From Monoraphidium neglectum (taxonomy: Eukaryota; Chlorophyta; Chlorophyceae; Sphaeropleales; Selenastraceae), in NCBI RefSeq assembly GCF_000611645.1, contig NW_014013510.1, forward strand, positions 9,143-41,840: a DNA stretch of 32,698 nucleotides, read 5' to 3'. Under the pieces are notes generated by a model. That model was not told where the DNA came from and ran no database searches. It worked only from the letters and a program-made list of their open reading frames with translations. The position numbers and the translations under genes were made by a program. Of the stretch, positions 1 through 10,725 are shown in pieces; the first letter of the stretch is position 1; every line of letters begins with the position of its first letter.

Positions 1-252
1 GTGCGTGTGCGTATGTATTGGGGGGGGGGGGTGAGGGCGTCACGGAGAAATACAGGAGGATGAGAGTGAACAGGGTATTTGAAAAAGAGGCAAGGGCTGC
101 CAGAGGCACGGCAGCCAACCTAAGGGGTGTGGTGTGGCAGTCGCTTTTCAAGGGGCGCCGTCGCTGGCGGCCCCGAGCGCACCCCCCTCGTATGCACAGT
201 GCCCTGGCACCACCCTACTTATGAATGCTCCGGCCGGCCACGCAACCCGCAG

Positions 253-1410
253 GTGCGCTGCGCCCGACTTCTCCCAAGCCCACATTGTACACGCGGGCCC
301 TTTCGCCAACGGCTCTGTGACCTCGGGCCGCCTGGCGTACGCCGGCGTTGATTACATCGTCCCACTCTCCGAGGAGCAAGACATGTGCAGCGGCCGGATG
401 ACATCATCACTCTCCTGGGCGCCGTCTGGCCCTGTGTTGGCCCCTGGTGCCCCGACGTGGTCTGGCGGCTCTGGAGGCGGCGGCCGCGCCTGCGATGCGT
501 CAAGCACGGATGACAACCGGCTGGGGCTGTTCTGCGCCCCATTCAGAAACCCAAACCAGGGGATGACGAGCTTTGACAATATCCTGTGGGCGTGGATCGC
601 GATCTTCCAGATCATCACCCAGGTCGGCAGGGGGTGCTGACCTGGAATTGGCCGTGGGTTCGAGGCGCTGTGCTGACAGGAATTGCCAGTCCACCTGTTT
701 ACATGCGCCTGCGATAAACCAGGCCGGGCAGGCTGCCTTTTACAACTCGAGTGATTGCGGCTGACGTGGCGGCAGCCGCCCATGGTTTCTTCTGGCAACC
801 TCCAGGCAGCTGCCCGTCATGCTGTGTGGCAACCTCTGTTGAGGCTCTCGACCCGCCCCACCCGCAGGAGGGCTGGAGCGACATCCTGTACGCCACCCAG
901 CAGGCCGTCTCCCCCTGGACCTGGGTTTACTTTGTTCTGCTGGTGATATTCGGGTCCTTCTTCGTCATCAACCTCGCCCTGGCCGTCCTGTACCTCCAAT
1001 TCACGAAGGACGCGCCGCCCCCGGCCCCGCCTGCCACGGACCCCGCGCCGGCCGAGGGCGTGGCGGCGGGGGGCACGAGCGGCGCAGGAGGCCCCGGGGC
1101 GCAGAGCATGGGGCGCGTGGCGTGGGAGATGGATCGCGCGGGCAGCTGCGGCTCCGACGGCAGCAGCGATCACGAGGGTGGAGTTGACGCAAGCTGCAAT
1201 GCCAATGGACAAAGCGTCGCCCTTGCAGCCGCCTGGGATCCGGGGGAGCCTGCGCCTCCACCGGGCCTGGGTTCAGCCCAGGATCCTGCCGCTGCGCACG
1301 AGGTCCCAGGCAGGGTTGGGGAGAGCACTGGGGATGGCGGGGCAGGCGCGGCTGGACGCGGTAGCGACGGCCGTCGTGGCGGGCAGCTGCTGACAGCAGG
1401 AGACGCAAAG
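253..1410 (+). other. Channel domain I: extracellular turret, pore loop, S6, start of I-II linker
   Basis: Exon 253-622 encodes a long extracellular S5-pore turret with several Cys and an NGS sequon, then the pore helix ([17 protein letters not shown]). Exon 868 resumes with EGWSDILY, so the filter Glu is the first codon after the phase-0 intron 623-867. S6 follows ([18 protein letters not shown]), ending in QFTKD. After S6 the chain becomes Pro/Ala/Gly-rich. The exon end is uncertain: AAG|GTGGTT at 1410 keeps phase 0 with the next recognised exon, while the stronger-looking CAG|GTGGGT at 1459 does not. Confidence 0.85.
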
Positions 1411-4400
1411 GTGGTTGTGCGGCGTTCGGTGATGGGTGCCGGCAAGCCTAGGGCGTCAGGTGGGTTTTTTCCGCGCGCGGCTTGCCGCAATTGTCACGCT
1501 GCAAATGGACCAGGGGCGCCCTGATCACAGCGTCGCTTGCTGCTGAGCACACCAGGGACTTGCGCTGCGCCTCCAGACACAACAGCTGCATGATCTGAAA
1601 GTTGTAGAGGTTGCGACCTTGCTCTTGCAATCGTTCAATGTGCGTGCTCCCAAATCCCTTGCATCCTCAGCCTTGAGGAAGAAGCCTCTGGTGGCAGTCG
1701 ATCCAGAGGAGGACGCCATGTTCGCCCCCACCTGGGTCGGAGGCACAACCGCAGCAGACCGCGGCCCCCGGCGCACCAGCCGAGGGTTTGGGTGCCTGGC
1801 GGCTGTTGCTGGCGCCTGGCGGCAGCTGCAGGGCTCATGCAGGGCACTGCAAGCGGTGTGTGTGTGCCTCCACATTATTTTGCTCCAGCTGCATGCCGCA
1901 TGCGCACGGGATACCTGGCAACGAAGCATGCAGCAGCAGGCGCTTGTGCTGCCACAAACGACGGCGGCTTGTGCGCCGCCCGCGCTCGCAATGGTAGCCC
2001 CACTCACTCTCGGGTCTCATGTCGAACCTCGGACGCCCCGCCCGACCCCGCCCCCCAGTCGTTTGCGTTCCAGGCGGCCAACCTCGTCATCATCCTCGCC
2101 AACACCGCCGTCATGGCCTCTGTGGCCTACCCCGCCCTCAGCCCCGCCTGGGACCATGCTGACGACAGCCTTAACCTGGCGTTCACGGCGTGGTTCGCGG
2201 CCGAGATGATCGTGAAGGTGGTGGGGCTGGGGGTCCGGGGCTACCTGGCGGGCGGCATGAACAGGTGGGGCTAGCTTCTGACGCAATCAGCACTGCGCAG
2301 GGGAAAGCAAGGTGTTGAGGCGGGGCAGGGAATTGCCTTGTGTGCCTGCATCCCTCCCATTGATGGAAGGGAGGGATGCGCATGCGTTCTTGGCTATCCA
2401 AGGCTGGGCTGTTTCGACGCTGCCAGCCCCGCACGCCCAACCATAAATTGGTATCAGGTTTGACGCCGTGGTGGTAGCGGCGTCGCTGGTGGAGGTGGTA
2501 ATCGGCCTCATCCCATGCGTCAGCTCCAGTGAGCGACCAGGCGGCAGCCTGTGCACATGCAAAGCCAACGGTGTGACACATCCCTGAGCTGCAATTCTTG
2601 ACATGCGCAATGCCTGCCTCAGCCCGCCCCGGCCAGCACGATTAACTCTCTTTCCCAAAAGCTGTTCTGGTTGCGGATCTCACGCCCACCTTACACACCC
2701 GCCGCTTGCCCGCAGCTCTGGGCGGCTCGCTGTCAGTGCTGCGCACCTTCCGCCTGCTGCGCGTCTTCAAGCTGGCGCGCAGCTGGAAGGAGCTGAATCG
2801 CATCATCAACACCATCGGCCGCTCCATAGTGTCGGTCGGGTACCTCTCCCTGCTGCTCCTGCTGCTCGTGTTCGTCTTTGCGCTGATGGGAATGCAGATC
2901 TTTGGCTACCGCCTGCGCTGGTGTGCCGTGGACGGCGCCGCGCCGCTGTGCCCGCCTGGGCTCGACCCCGCGGCGGACTGCCCGGCGCACCCGGACTGCT
3001 TCGTCCCGTGCGACGCAGCGCGTGCCGGCAGCTGGCTGCCTGTGCCCGGTGAGCCGGGACAGCGAGCAGCTTGGCCCGCGTGGGGCTGCTTGAGCTGTCT
3101 GTCATTATTCTGCGGCAGGCCAGCAAATGCCTCAGCCCAAACAGTGCTACAATAAACGTTATTCGATCCGACGTGATGCTGCAGGGCTGCGGGCTGGATC
3201 CGCCCACACCCTGCCCAGCCCCCAGTCACCACTGTGAAAGAATCACAACGCTCCAAACGCCGTTGCGCAGGGTCGCCCTACAACGGGCTCGCGTACTGTG
3301 AGCGGTTCCCACGCGAGCCCACAGGCGCCAGCGGCGCCGACAACTTGTCCAGCGTGGGCGCCAGCACCCCCATCGTCAACGCCAGCGATTACCAGTACTG
3401 GGCCCAGGTGGGGGCCGCGTCCGTGTCGCGGACGAGGTTCGATAACATCGGCTGGAGCCTGCTGGCGGTGTTCCAGATCCTGACGCTCGAGAATTGGAAC
3501 GATCTCATGGTGGGTGTAGGCCTCTGGGGTCCACTGGGGCTGCTGCGTCTGGCCTGTCCTGGTTGATGAATAAGTCGAGAGATGTTGCTTGCATTGTCGA
3601 CGAACGTCGATGAGCAGGACGGCGTCTGGTCGGGGGAGGCAGCTTGGGGGGCAGGGATGCTGCTCGGCAGGGTGGCAGCTGTGGAGCCTGGTTTTACTTC
3701 CGTCTGTCCAGGGCTCGATGAGGCTTGGGCAGCCAAATTGTTTGGGGGGGGTGGCAGGAGTGGCTTGATAGCGATCCTTCACACACGATCGTCACTTGCA
3801 ACAGGGATACACACATACTGTAAACCCACCCTGCGGGGCAGAGTCCGGCTGAGCCATGCCCCCCATCTTTCTGCCCCACACCCCGCCCCGCTGCTCAGTA
3901 CATCTCCATGGAGGCCGTGTCGCCAGCCACCTGCCTCTTCTTCGTCGGCGTCATCGCCTTTGGCACTTACGTCATGCTCAACCTCTTTCTGGCCATCCTG
4001 CTCGACAATTTCTCGGCCGGCGACGACGGCAGCGCCAGCGGCGGCACCGGCTCCGACACGATGCGCGAGGCCGCCGCTGCGGCCGCCGCGGGCGCGGCAG
4101 TCCTGGATTGGATGCGCGGGCTGATGGGCTGCTCCTGGCTTGCGGCGCGGAGGAGGAGGCAGAGGGTCGCACCGCTGCCGTCCCCACCACCTCTGCCCCA
4201 GCCACAGCCCCAGGCACAGGCGCAGCTGCAATCGCATCCCGAGACGCAGCCTGAGCGGCAGCCGCAGCTGCAGTCTCAGCAGCAACGCCAGCTGCCGGAG
4301 CAGCCGCAGCCGCAGCCGCAGCTGCTGCCGCAGCCGCAGCTGGCAGTCAGGCGCGGAGCCTGCGCTCAGGTACTCTTGACTGGGTCGCCTCAGGTGGCGA

Positions 4401-5474
4401 CAGAGACCCCCATCAGCCGGGCTTCTGTCCGCTTGGCCCCGCTTGCGCTGCCGGCAGCCAGTCGCACCGTGGCTGGGTCACCCCAGCCAGCTGAGGCTGT
4501 CGCGCACAGCGACGGGTCCTTTGCGTCCCTGTCGCGGCAGCGCCTGACTACAGGGCCGGCCGTGCTGATGCGAGGCGCCGGTGCGAGCGGCCGCTCGTCG
4601 CCGGTTGGCGGGGCGCTTGGCGGCAGCCCCAGGGCTCCCAGCTCCCTGGCAGGCGCGGGGCTGTCACCAGCGGACGGCGGCTTTGGCAGGTGGGCATTGA
4701 GCTGCGCTACGGGTCTGCTGGGCTGCTGCGGCGCAGCGCTGCTGCTGAACCCCACTGCCTAGGTTTTGCACATGGTCGATCACGTGAAAATTCACATGTC
4801 TGAAGCCTCTCAGCACTGCTCCAGACCATCGCATCCCAGCAACATTTTAGAATTACATATACGTTCAACTCCAACTCCAACCCGCAAATTCACCCTCAGG
4901 TCATTCACTTCTGGACATCATCAGCGCCTCACCCCACCTCTGGGCCACGCTTCGCTCTTGTCGCACTCTGGCGTGGCCCACGCGGGCGACGCCAGCAACA
5001 GCGGCCACACCGGCGTCTTCGAACGTTTTGGGGAAATGATGGGGCCGGCTATGGGCGGGGGCAGCTTCTCGGCAGGTTCAGCCGGCGGGCTAGACCTGTT
5101 TCTGGCCCCAAAGCGGGAGCGCAGCTTTGTACCGCTCGGCGCCTCAAGATCAGGGGGCGTGCGCGGCATCACAAATGGCTTCGACAGCGGGGCCGCAGCC
5201 GGGGGTCTGGCAGGATCCCTGCCGCCGCATGTGGGAGGCAGCCGGCTGGCTCTGCCGGAGCTCGAGGCGCGGCTGGCGACGGCTCCGTCTGACGCGTCGG
5301 CCGCGCTTGATGGCAGGGTGCGCAGGACCTTGGCAAATGCACAAAATTGGGTGATGGCTATGGCATGAGTTGTGTGTGTGCAGAGCCAATAATGCATGCA
5401 AGTACTGCGACCTCGGCAACTCTTGTCCCGCCAGCTCATCCATTCAATGGCAGTGATGCTATGGCATGAGTAAC

Positions 5475-5555
<81 letters not shown>

Positions 5556-8500
5556 ACTCGATACTCTCCACCTGCACCTCACCTCCAACGTCCACCTTTC
5601 CGCTCGCTGCCGTACATCCACACGGCAGGCCTCCGAGAGCGCCACCCCCCGGGTGCTCCGCGGCAACGCCCTCTGGCTCCTGCCCCCAGGCAGCCGCCTC
5701 CGCACCCTCCTGGCGCGCGTGATCTCTCACCGCCACTTCGACAACACGATTCTCCTGCTCATCCTCTTCAGCTCCCTGACGCTGGCTGTAGACACCCCTG
5801 GCCTCGACCCCAACAGCTCGCTGAAGGCGGCGCTACGCGTGCTGGACATCGTCTTCACCGCGCTGTTCGCGGCCGAGGCGCTGCTGAAGATCACAGTCCA
5901 AGGCTTCGCGCTCAACGGCCCAACCTCGTACATACGGAACCCGTGGAACGCTCTGGACTTTGTTATCGTCGTCGTCGGTGCGTCGGCAGCGAGCATGAGG
6001 AATGCAACTGCTGACATCAGGGATCGTCTGGCCGCTCTTCTGTAGTGTTGCAGAGCAGTCACAAAGAAAGCAAACACCACGGTGCCACACGACGTAGCAA
6101 GTAGCAAATCACAGCGTCACCCTCTCCAAGGCGTGTGCGCATGGTTGGACGCTCCCCCCCCACCCGCTTTCCCCCCCTTCCCCACCTCTGCTCCCTGCAG
6201 GTTTCGTGACCCTGGGGTTCTCGGCCAGCGGGCGCCAGTCCCACCAGCTGGCCGGGCTGCGCGCGCTGCGCACGCTGAGGGCCCTGAGGCCCCTGAGGGC
6301 CGCGAGCCGACTGGAGGGCATGAAGGTTTGCGCGGCGCCCTGCATCGCACGAGCGTGCCGCGACCCCAAAATCAGCCTGGTTTCGGGGAGCAGCAGCACC
6401 CATGAAGGCTGCTGCTGCCGCGACTGGTAACCCAACGCACCATACACCTGCTTCAAGCACAACCATGGCGTTCCGTGCCCACAAATCCACCAACCCCCCC
6501 GCTGCAGGTCGTGGTCAACGCGCTGTTTGCCAGCATCCCCGCCCTGGGCAACGTGCTGCTGGTGTGCTTGCTGTTCTACCTGATATTTGGCATCATGGCA
6601 GTCAACCTCTTTGCGGTGAGGCTGGCGCTATGGGGTGGCTGACATCATCTTTGCTCTGGTCAAAGGCACTGTGCGCTTGCCCAGTCACAGCCCTGTGCAA
6701 TTGCAGTTGCTGGCAACCCACTTGCTGGCAGCGCAGCAGGTCAGTAGGACCCCAGAATTCCATCGCGCTCAGCCGCTCACCAGTGCTGCCACCGCGGCGT
6801 TGACCGGCAACCGGCAGGGGAAGCTTCACTTCTGCAGGGATGACACCACGGGAACCGCCATCAACCCGTCCTACGTGCTGCCACCGGGCGCCACCCTCAC
6901 CAAAGACTGGTGCCTCGCCTCCGCCGAGCAAGTCAATGCGAGCGTCTACCACGCCGCCATCGGCGTGGCGCCGCCGCCCTACCAGCTGCCGCGCTCCTGG
7001 GTCAACCGCGGTCAGAACTTTGACAACATAGTCAGTGCCGTCGTGACGCTCTTCAGCATCTCCACCACAGAGCTCTGGGTGGACACGATGGGCGCCGGCA
7101 TCGACGCCGTCGGCATTGACCTGCAGCCGCTCAGGGACGCCCAGCCGGCGGTGGCGGCGTTTTTCGTGGTGTTCATGATATTCGGGGCTTTCTTTGTGCT
7201 GCAGCTCTTCGTGTCCGTCACGATTGAAAAGGTGAAAGGGAGGAGCTGGGAGCAGCTGGGGCAGACGTTAACAGTTTGGAGCGGGGCGGCTGTGATTGCC
7301 CATGTGCATGGACCGTCTGGTCCCCGGCAAGGCTCCTTATTCGAAGGTCCACCGCTGGCATAGCTAGGGGCTCCGTGGCTTGGGCCTCCAGCTGGGACTC
7401 CTCTGGCGCGGTCCCCACGCAGTACCGCGCTTGCTGCTAGCTTGGGACGAGCTGGTGTGCTCTTGCTGGGTGTTGGACTGAGCTCCTCTGCCTCAACCCG
7501 CTCCACCGCCGCAGTTCTCCCAGATGCACGAGCAGCAGGGCAGCAGTGTGCTGCTCACGCCGGCGCAGGAGGCGTGGCTGTCGATCCAGCGCGTCCTCGC
7601 CAACGCCGCTCTTGACCCGCGGTACCCCCCGCCGCCCGGGAAGCTGCGGGCCGCGGTGTTTGCGGTCGTCACCGACGATGTTTTTGAGGCGGCCGTCATG
7701 GGCCTCATCATCCTCAATGTGCTGATGCTGGCGATGGTGCATTACGGCATGGCGAGCGGATGGCAGGTGAGATTTTCAGCGTTTGGGCAGGGAAACACAA
7801 GAATGCCTTAGCGCCAAACAGCCTGCCCAGTCAACGAGATCGGGCTCTCGTGGCACAATGTATGCTGCCTCATGGACTGCAATCTTGGCCCGCATCCCGC
7901 AACCACAGGAGGCAATGAGCGTTGGAAACGTCGTGTTTACAGCCCTTTTCCTGTTGGAGGGCGTCCTCAAATGTACTGCACTGGGTCCCAAGACATACTT
8001 CACGGTGGGTGTGTACATGTGGCATTTGCGTTGGGAGTTGGCCTGGGTTGACCCTCTGAGGCGCACAACATGGGGCCTGCCGACCTTGGCATATGAGCTG
8101 ATTGCTGTTGCAGCTGCAGGACTTGGATTCCAACCACCTGCTCACCTGCCTGAACGCAGGAATTGTCCCGCGGAATTGCGTCACAGCAGGCCTATCACGC
8201 AGACCCTATCCAGCCTCACAAATAACTTCCTCAACACACTATCGGTGCAGGACACGTGGTGCGTCTTTGACGCCTTTGTCGTCGCCGTCTCGATAGTCGG
8301 CGTCGTCATCGACTTCGCCACCACCAGCAACCTGCCCTTCCTGCCCCTGCTGCGCATGCTGCGCGTCGCACGCATGTTCCGCCTCATCCCGCGGGCCAGG
8401 GGCCTCAACGTCCTGATGAAGACCCTCGTATTCTCAATCCCCGCGCTGGCCAACGTCGGCAGCGTGCTGTTCCTGTTCCTGTTTGTGTTTGCCGTGGTGG

Positions 8501-10385
8501 GCATGAACCTGTTTGGGTCCGTGAAGCCGGGGGTCTACCTGGGAGACAACGCCAACTTCCACAATGTGGGGAGGGCGCTGCTGACACTGTTCAGGATGAT
8601 GACCGGGGAGTCCTGGAATGGTGGGCGTGGCCTGGTGGTGGGGGCGGGCGGGGAACCCCACGCCCTGGCGGGGGCGGCTTGGCTGTTGGCAAGGCAGGCG
8701 GCTCGGTTTCGCCTGCGTTTGTTAAAGAGAGCGGGCTCAGCTCTGGGCCGGTTGTGGCTCGCCCAGGTTTGCCTGACTAGCAGTCACCCCTGGCCTGTTC
8801 CTGCGCTTTTCTCACCCCTGCCCCAGGCCTCATGGTGGACTGCATGGTGCGCCAGCAATGCGTCCTCATCACCCGTGACGTCCCCAGCAGCCCCGTCAAC
8901 GCGTCGGCCGGAGCCTCGTCACCATCTGCGGCCCTGCTAGTGGCGGCAGGCACGTGGCTGGACGCGGGGGACCCCTTGCTGGCGTCAGTGCCAAGGGACG
9001 CCCAGGAGGACGGCTGCAGCCCCAGCCCAGTGGCTGCGGTGGTCTACTTCTGCGTGTTTGTGGTGCTGTGCTCCCTGATCCTTGTCAACTTTGTGATTGG
9101 AGGTGCGGTGCCCGCCGTTTGCTGTCACGTGTACAGGTTCCCCCTGTCTGACCAGCTTGCCATAGTTTTTGGCAAAGCAAATGCACAGTCTGCCTTGGGC
9201 GTGCTGTGCATGCTATGTATGCAAAGCATGCGCTCGTCGACTTGCAGCTCTCCTGGATGCTCAACCTGCCTTGCCGCATTCTCACAAACCTGATTGCCAC
9301 CCACCCTCCTCGCGCTGAACACCCTGGGATCCACCCTGCAATCACCGCACCCAGTCATCATTGACAATTTCTCCCAGCAGACCAGCACAGAGGAGCTGCC
9401 AGTCAGCGGCCGCCACATACGCCAGTTTGTAGAGGTGGGCGGCATTGCTGGCTTCGGCTGTGATCGGCAGCCCTGCACCCTGCCATCGACTTCCAAGTGG
9501 CTTGCTCGCTCGGCAGCCTCGCTTGACTGGCTGTGATATTGAGCAGCCGTGAAAGCCAGCAAACCTTCATGTTGCCGTCTTTATGCACTGGACCTTGGTA
9601 CAGCAAACACGACGACCCACAACCGCCACGCCGTCCACCGCAGATATGGGCAGAGCTGGACCCACGCGCCACCAACTTTACCCCCGCGGCACAGCTCGGC
9701 TGCCTGATCAGCGAGCTGGACCCACCCCTGGGGGTCAAGGGGGAGGAGGCGGCGCGTGCCAAGCTGCAGAGCATTGTGATGAGCGTCGACATCCCAGTGC
9801 ATGGGGGCAAGGTGGGCGGGCGCGCGAAGCAGCGCGTGCATCCTGTGGCTGCCTGGCAGCAAAGTTGACCAGCTTGTAAATGAGGGATGGAGGACGGGGA
9901 TGCTGACTCGGTGCCTGGCTACCCAGTTGTGCGAGCTTCCCGCCCTCATGATCATATTCCACACGTGCTGGCACAAGTCTCACATTCGAGCCCAACCACG
10001 CCACATCTAAATGCCGCAGCCCCGGGCGAACTCCCCCTTGCCCGCTCTGCAGGTGCACTACATTGAGACGCTGCACGCCCTTGCCGGCCGCGTGGCGGGG
10101 ACCGAGGTGCCGGCGGAGGAGGAGGCCCGGGTCCACCGCCGCCTGCAGGCGCACTTGCCGCCGCCGGAGGACCCGCCACCGGCCTCGCGGTCAAGCTTCG
10201 GTGGCGGCGCTCGCGGGCGCCAGCACGGGGGAGGGTACACCGTGGCGCACTATTTTGCAGCCATGTATGTTCAGGCGGCGATCAAGGGGTTTCTGCAGCG
10301 GCATCAGATACAGCGTCAGGCCAGGACGAGCGTGATCGATGGCGGCAACGGGGAACCAGAGTTGGAGCGGTCCCATGCGCAGTGA
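253..10385 (+). CDS. Four-domain voltage-gated calcium channel alpha1-type subunit (5' partial)
   Basis: Pore-forming subunit of a plasma- or ciliary-membrane cation channel. Exons deduced from GT/AG sites with matching phases: 253-622, 868-~1410, 2059-2264, 2458-2528, 2716-3048, 3271-3509, 3899-4689, 4900-~5317, 5629-5977, 6201-6325, 6508-6615, 6818-7231, 7515-7766, 7909-8004, 8251-8620, 8827-9102, 9355-9434, 9644-9811 and 10053-10385 (TGA). About 1,846 residues lie in the window; S1-S5 of domain I are off the left edge. Arg/Lys-rich S4 helices are visible in domains II, III and IV, with pore loops and S6 helices in all four domains. Filter motifs are TQEGWS, TLENWN, TTELWV and TGESWN, so all four filter residues are Glu, as in Ca2+ channels. 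The first acceptor (252) and the I-II linker exons are uncertain. Green algae are known to have Cav-type channels, some flagellar; which paralogue this is cannot be told here. Confidence 0.94.
1411..2058 (+). other. Unresolved I-II linker / intron of the channel
   Basis: No conserved exon could be placed here between domain I S6 and domain II S1. A short open stretch after a CCTCAG acceptor near 1668, reading [17 protein letters not shown], might be a small linker exon, but nothing confirms it. The acceptor CCCCCCAG at 2058 begins the domain II exon. Confidence 0.5.
2059..3921 (+). other. Channel domain II (S1-S6)
   Basis: Exon 2059-2264 carries S1 and S2 and ends in the split codon of NRFD. 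Exon 2458-2528 carries S3 ([18 protein letters not shown]). Exon 2716-3048 carries S4 ([17 protein letters not shown], with Arg/Lys every third residue), the S4-S5 linker and S5 ([13 protein letters not shown]), then a Cys-rich turret. Exon 3271-3509 ends with the pore and filter ([13 protein letters not shown]). S6 begins with exon 3899 ([20 protein letters not shown]) and runs slightly past the end given here. All internal phases match (2, 1, 1, 0). The S4-S5 run resembles domain II of animal Nav channels, a resemblance judged by eye. Confidence 0.9.
3990..5317 (+). other. Channel II-III cytoplasmic linker, Gln/Pro-rich
   Basis: After S6 (FLAILLDNF) the exon runs on to 4689 through a long low-complexity segment: poly-Ala, a basic patch (AARRRRQR), then Gln/Pro repeats ([22 protein letters not shown]) at about 4195-4345. 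A phase-2 intron at 4690-4899 joins exon 4900, which is Gly/Ser/Ala-rich and ends at AGG|GTGCGC (5317) or TGG|GTGATG (5350); both keep phase 0. No domain is recognised. The length, over 350 residues, suggests a regulatory or targeting tether, which is inference. Confidence 0.75.
5476..5555 (+). repeat. (TATC)20 microsatellite in a channel intron
   Basis: Twenty uninterrupted TATC tetranucleotide units lie in the intron before domain III. They are strikingly AT-rich against the GC-rich surroundings. The repeat is non-coding in the gene model, ends 73 bases before the next exon, and is probably polymorphic. Confidence 0.97.
5629..7231 (+). other. Channel domain III (S1-S6)
   Basis: Exon 5629-5977 carries S1, S2 and S3 ([32 protein letters not shown]). 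Exon 6201-6325 carries S4 ([18 protein letters not shown], Arg every third residue). Exon 6508-6615 carries S5 ([17 protein letters not shown] ... GIMAVNLFA). Exon 6818-7231 carries the turret, the pore ([20 protein letters not shown]) and S6 ([17 protein letters not shown]). Phases are 1, 0, 0, 0. The S4-S5 region is close to the domain III pattern of Nav channels (LRPLRA.SR.EGM.VVVNAL), yet the filter position is Glu, not the Lys of animal Nav channels. Confidence 0.92.
7515..7670 (+). other. Channel III-IV linker (inactivation-gate position)
   Basis: About 50 residues join S6 of domain III to S1 of domain IV, close to the fixed length in Cav and Nav channels. The segment reads [18 protein letters not shown] near its start, then a Pro-rich [10 protein letters not shown] before [14 protein letters not shown] sits where Nav channels carry the IFMT inactivation motif; only the hydrophobic character and the Thr are kept. 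Confidence 0.75.
7671..9378 (+). other. Channel domain IV (S1-S6)
   Basis: S1 is at the end of exon 7515-7766 ([18 protein letters not shown]). S2 is in exon 7909-8004 ([15 protein letters not shown] ... PKTYFT). Exon 8251-8620 carries S3 ([17 protein letters not shown]), S4 ([18 protein letters not shown]), S5 and the pore ([15 protein letters not shown]). Exon 8827-9102 carries a long Ser/Ala-rich extracellular loop with an NAS sequon and two flanking Cys, then S6 ([18 protein letters not shown]), which ends in exon 9355 with VIIDNFS. The fourth filter residue is Glu in GESW. Confidence 0.92.
9379..10385 (+). other. Channel C-terminus: EF-hand-like and IQ-like segments
   Basis: Exon 9644-9811 encodes [12 protein letters not shown] ... 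SELDPPLG, the post-S6 EF-hand-like region shared by Cav and Nav channels (pattern W.E.DP.AT ... LDPPL). Exon 10053-10385 continues with the pre-IQ helix ([14 protein letters not shown]), a Pro-rich spacer, then [20 protein letters not shown], which resembles an IQ calmodulin-binding helix. The chain ends at TGA 10383-10385 about 30 residues later. Calmodulin binding is inferred from the family. Confidence 0.85.
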
Positions 10386-10720
10386 TCGGCGCCGCTTCAT
10401 TACAAAAGCCCATGGTGCTTGGGGTTTGGGTTTCAAAGTGCCAGGTAGGAACTCGCCTAATTACAGTGTCGGGGCGATGGCTGTCACCGTCACACTGATC
10501 ACCTCGATGAGGGGACTGTGAGTGTCACAGCCATCGTCTCTGGATGGCAGGGATGATCATCGCAGCCCACATGAACACAACGGCGATGAGGACGTGGGCT
10601 AGTGCATGTGCAGCTGTCATTTTATCTCGTCCGTTTTGTTTCACGCTAGCATGTTGCTTATGACTGCAGGGTGGCGCCGCTGTGTACCTGGTGCTTTGCT
10701 AATTCGCGGACGGTTTGTGC

Positions 10721-10725
10721 TGTAA
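10721..10725 (+). promoter_or_regulatory. Candidate poly(A) signal TGTAA of the channel gene
   Basis: TGTAA lies 336 bases after the channel stop codon. UGUAA is the usual polyadenylation signal in chlorophycean algae. The motif is short, so its use here is inference from position. Confidence 0.45.

Noticed and set aside
20..31. Run of twelve G as a possible G-quadruplex or promoter element
   Set aside because: A single homopolymer run in a probable intron of the channel; nothing around it indicates function, and homopolymer length is prone to sequencing error.
1448..1630. Minus-strand open frame within the channel I-II linker
   Set aside because: Short, without domain, and inside a plus-strand gene; probably chance.
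5461..5560. CRISPR-like or satellite array at the TATC repeats
   Set aside because: There are no spacers; it is a simple microsatellite in an intron of a eukaryotic gene.
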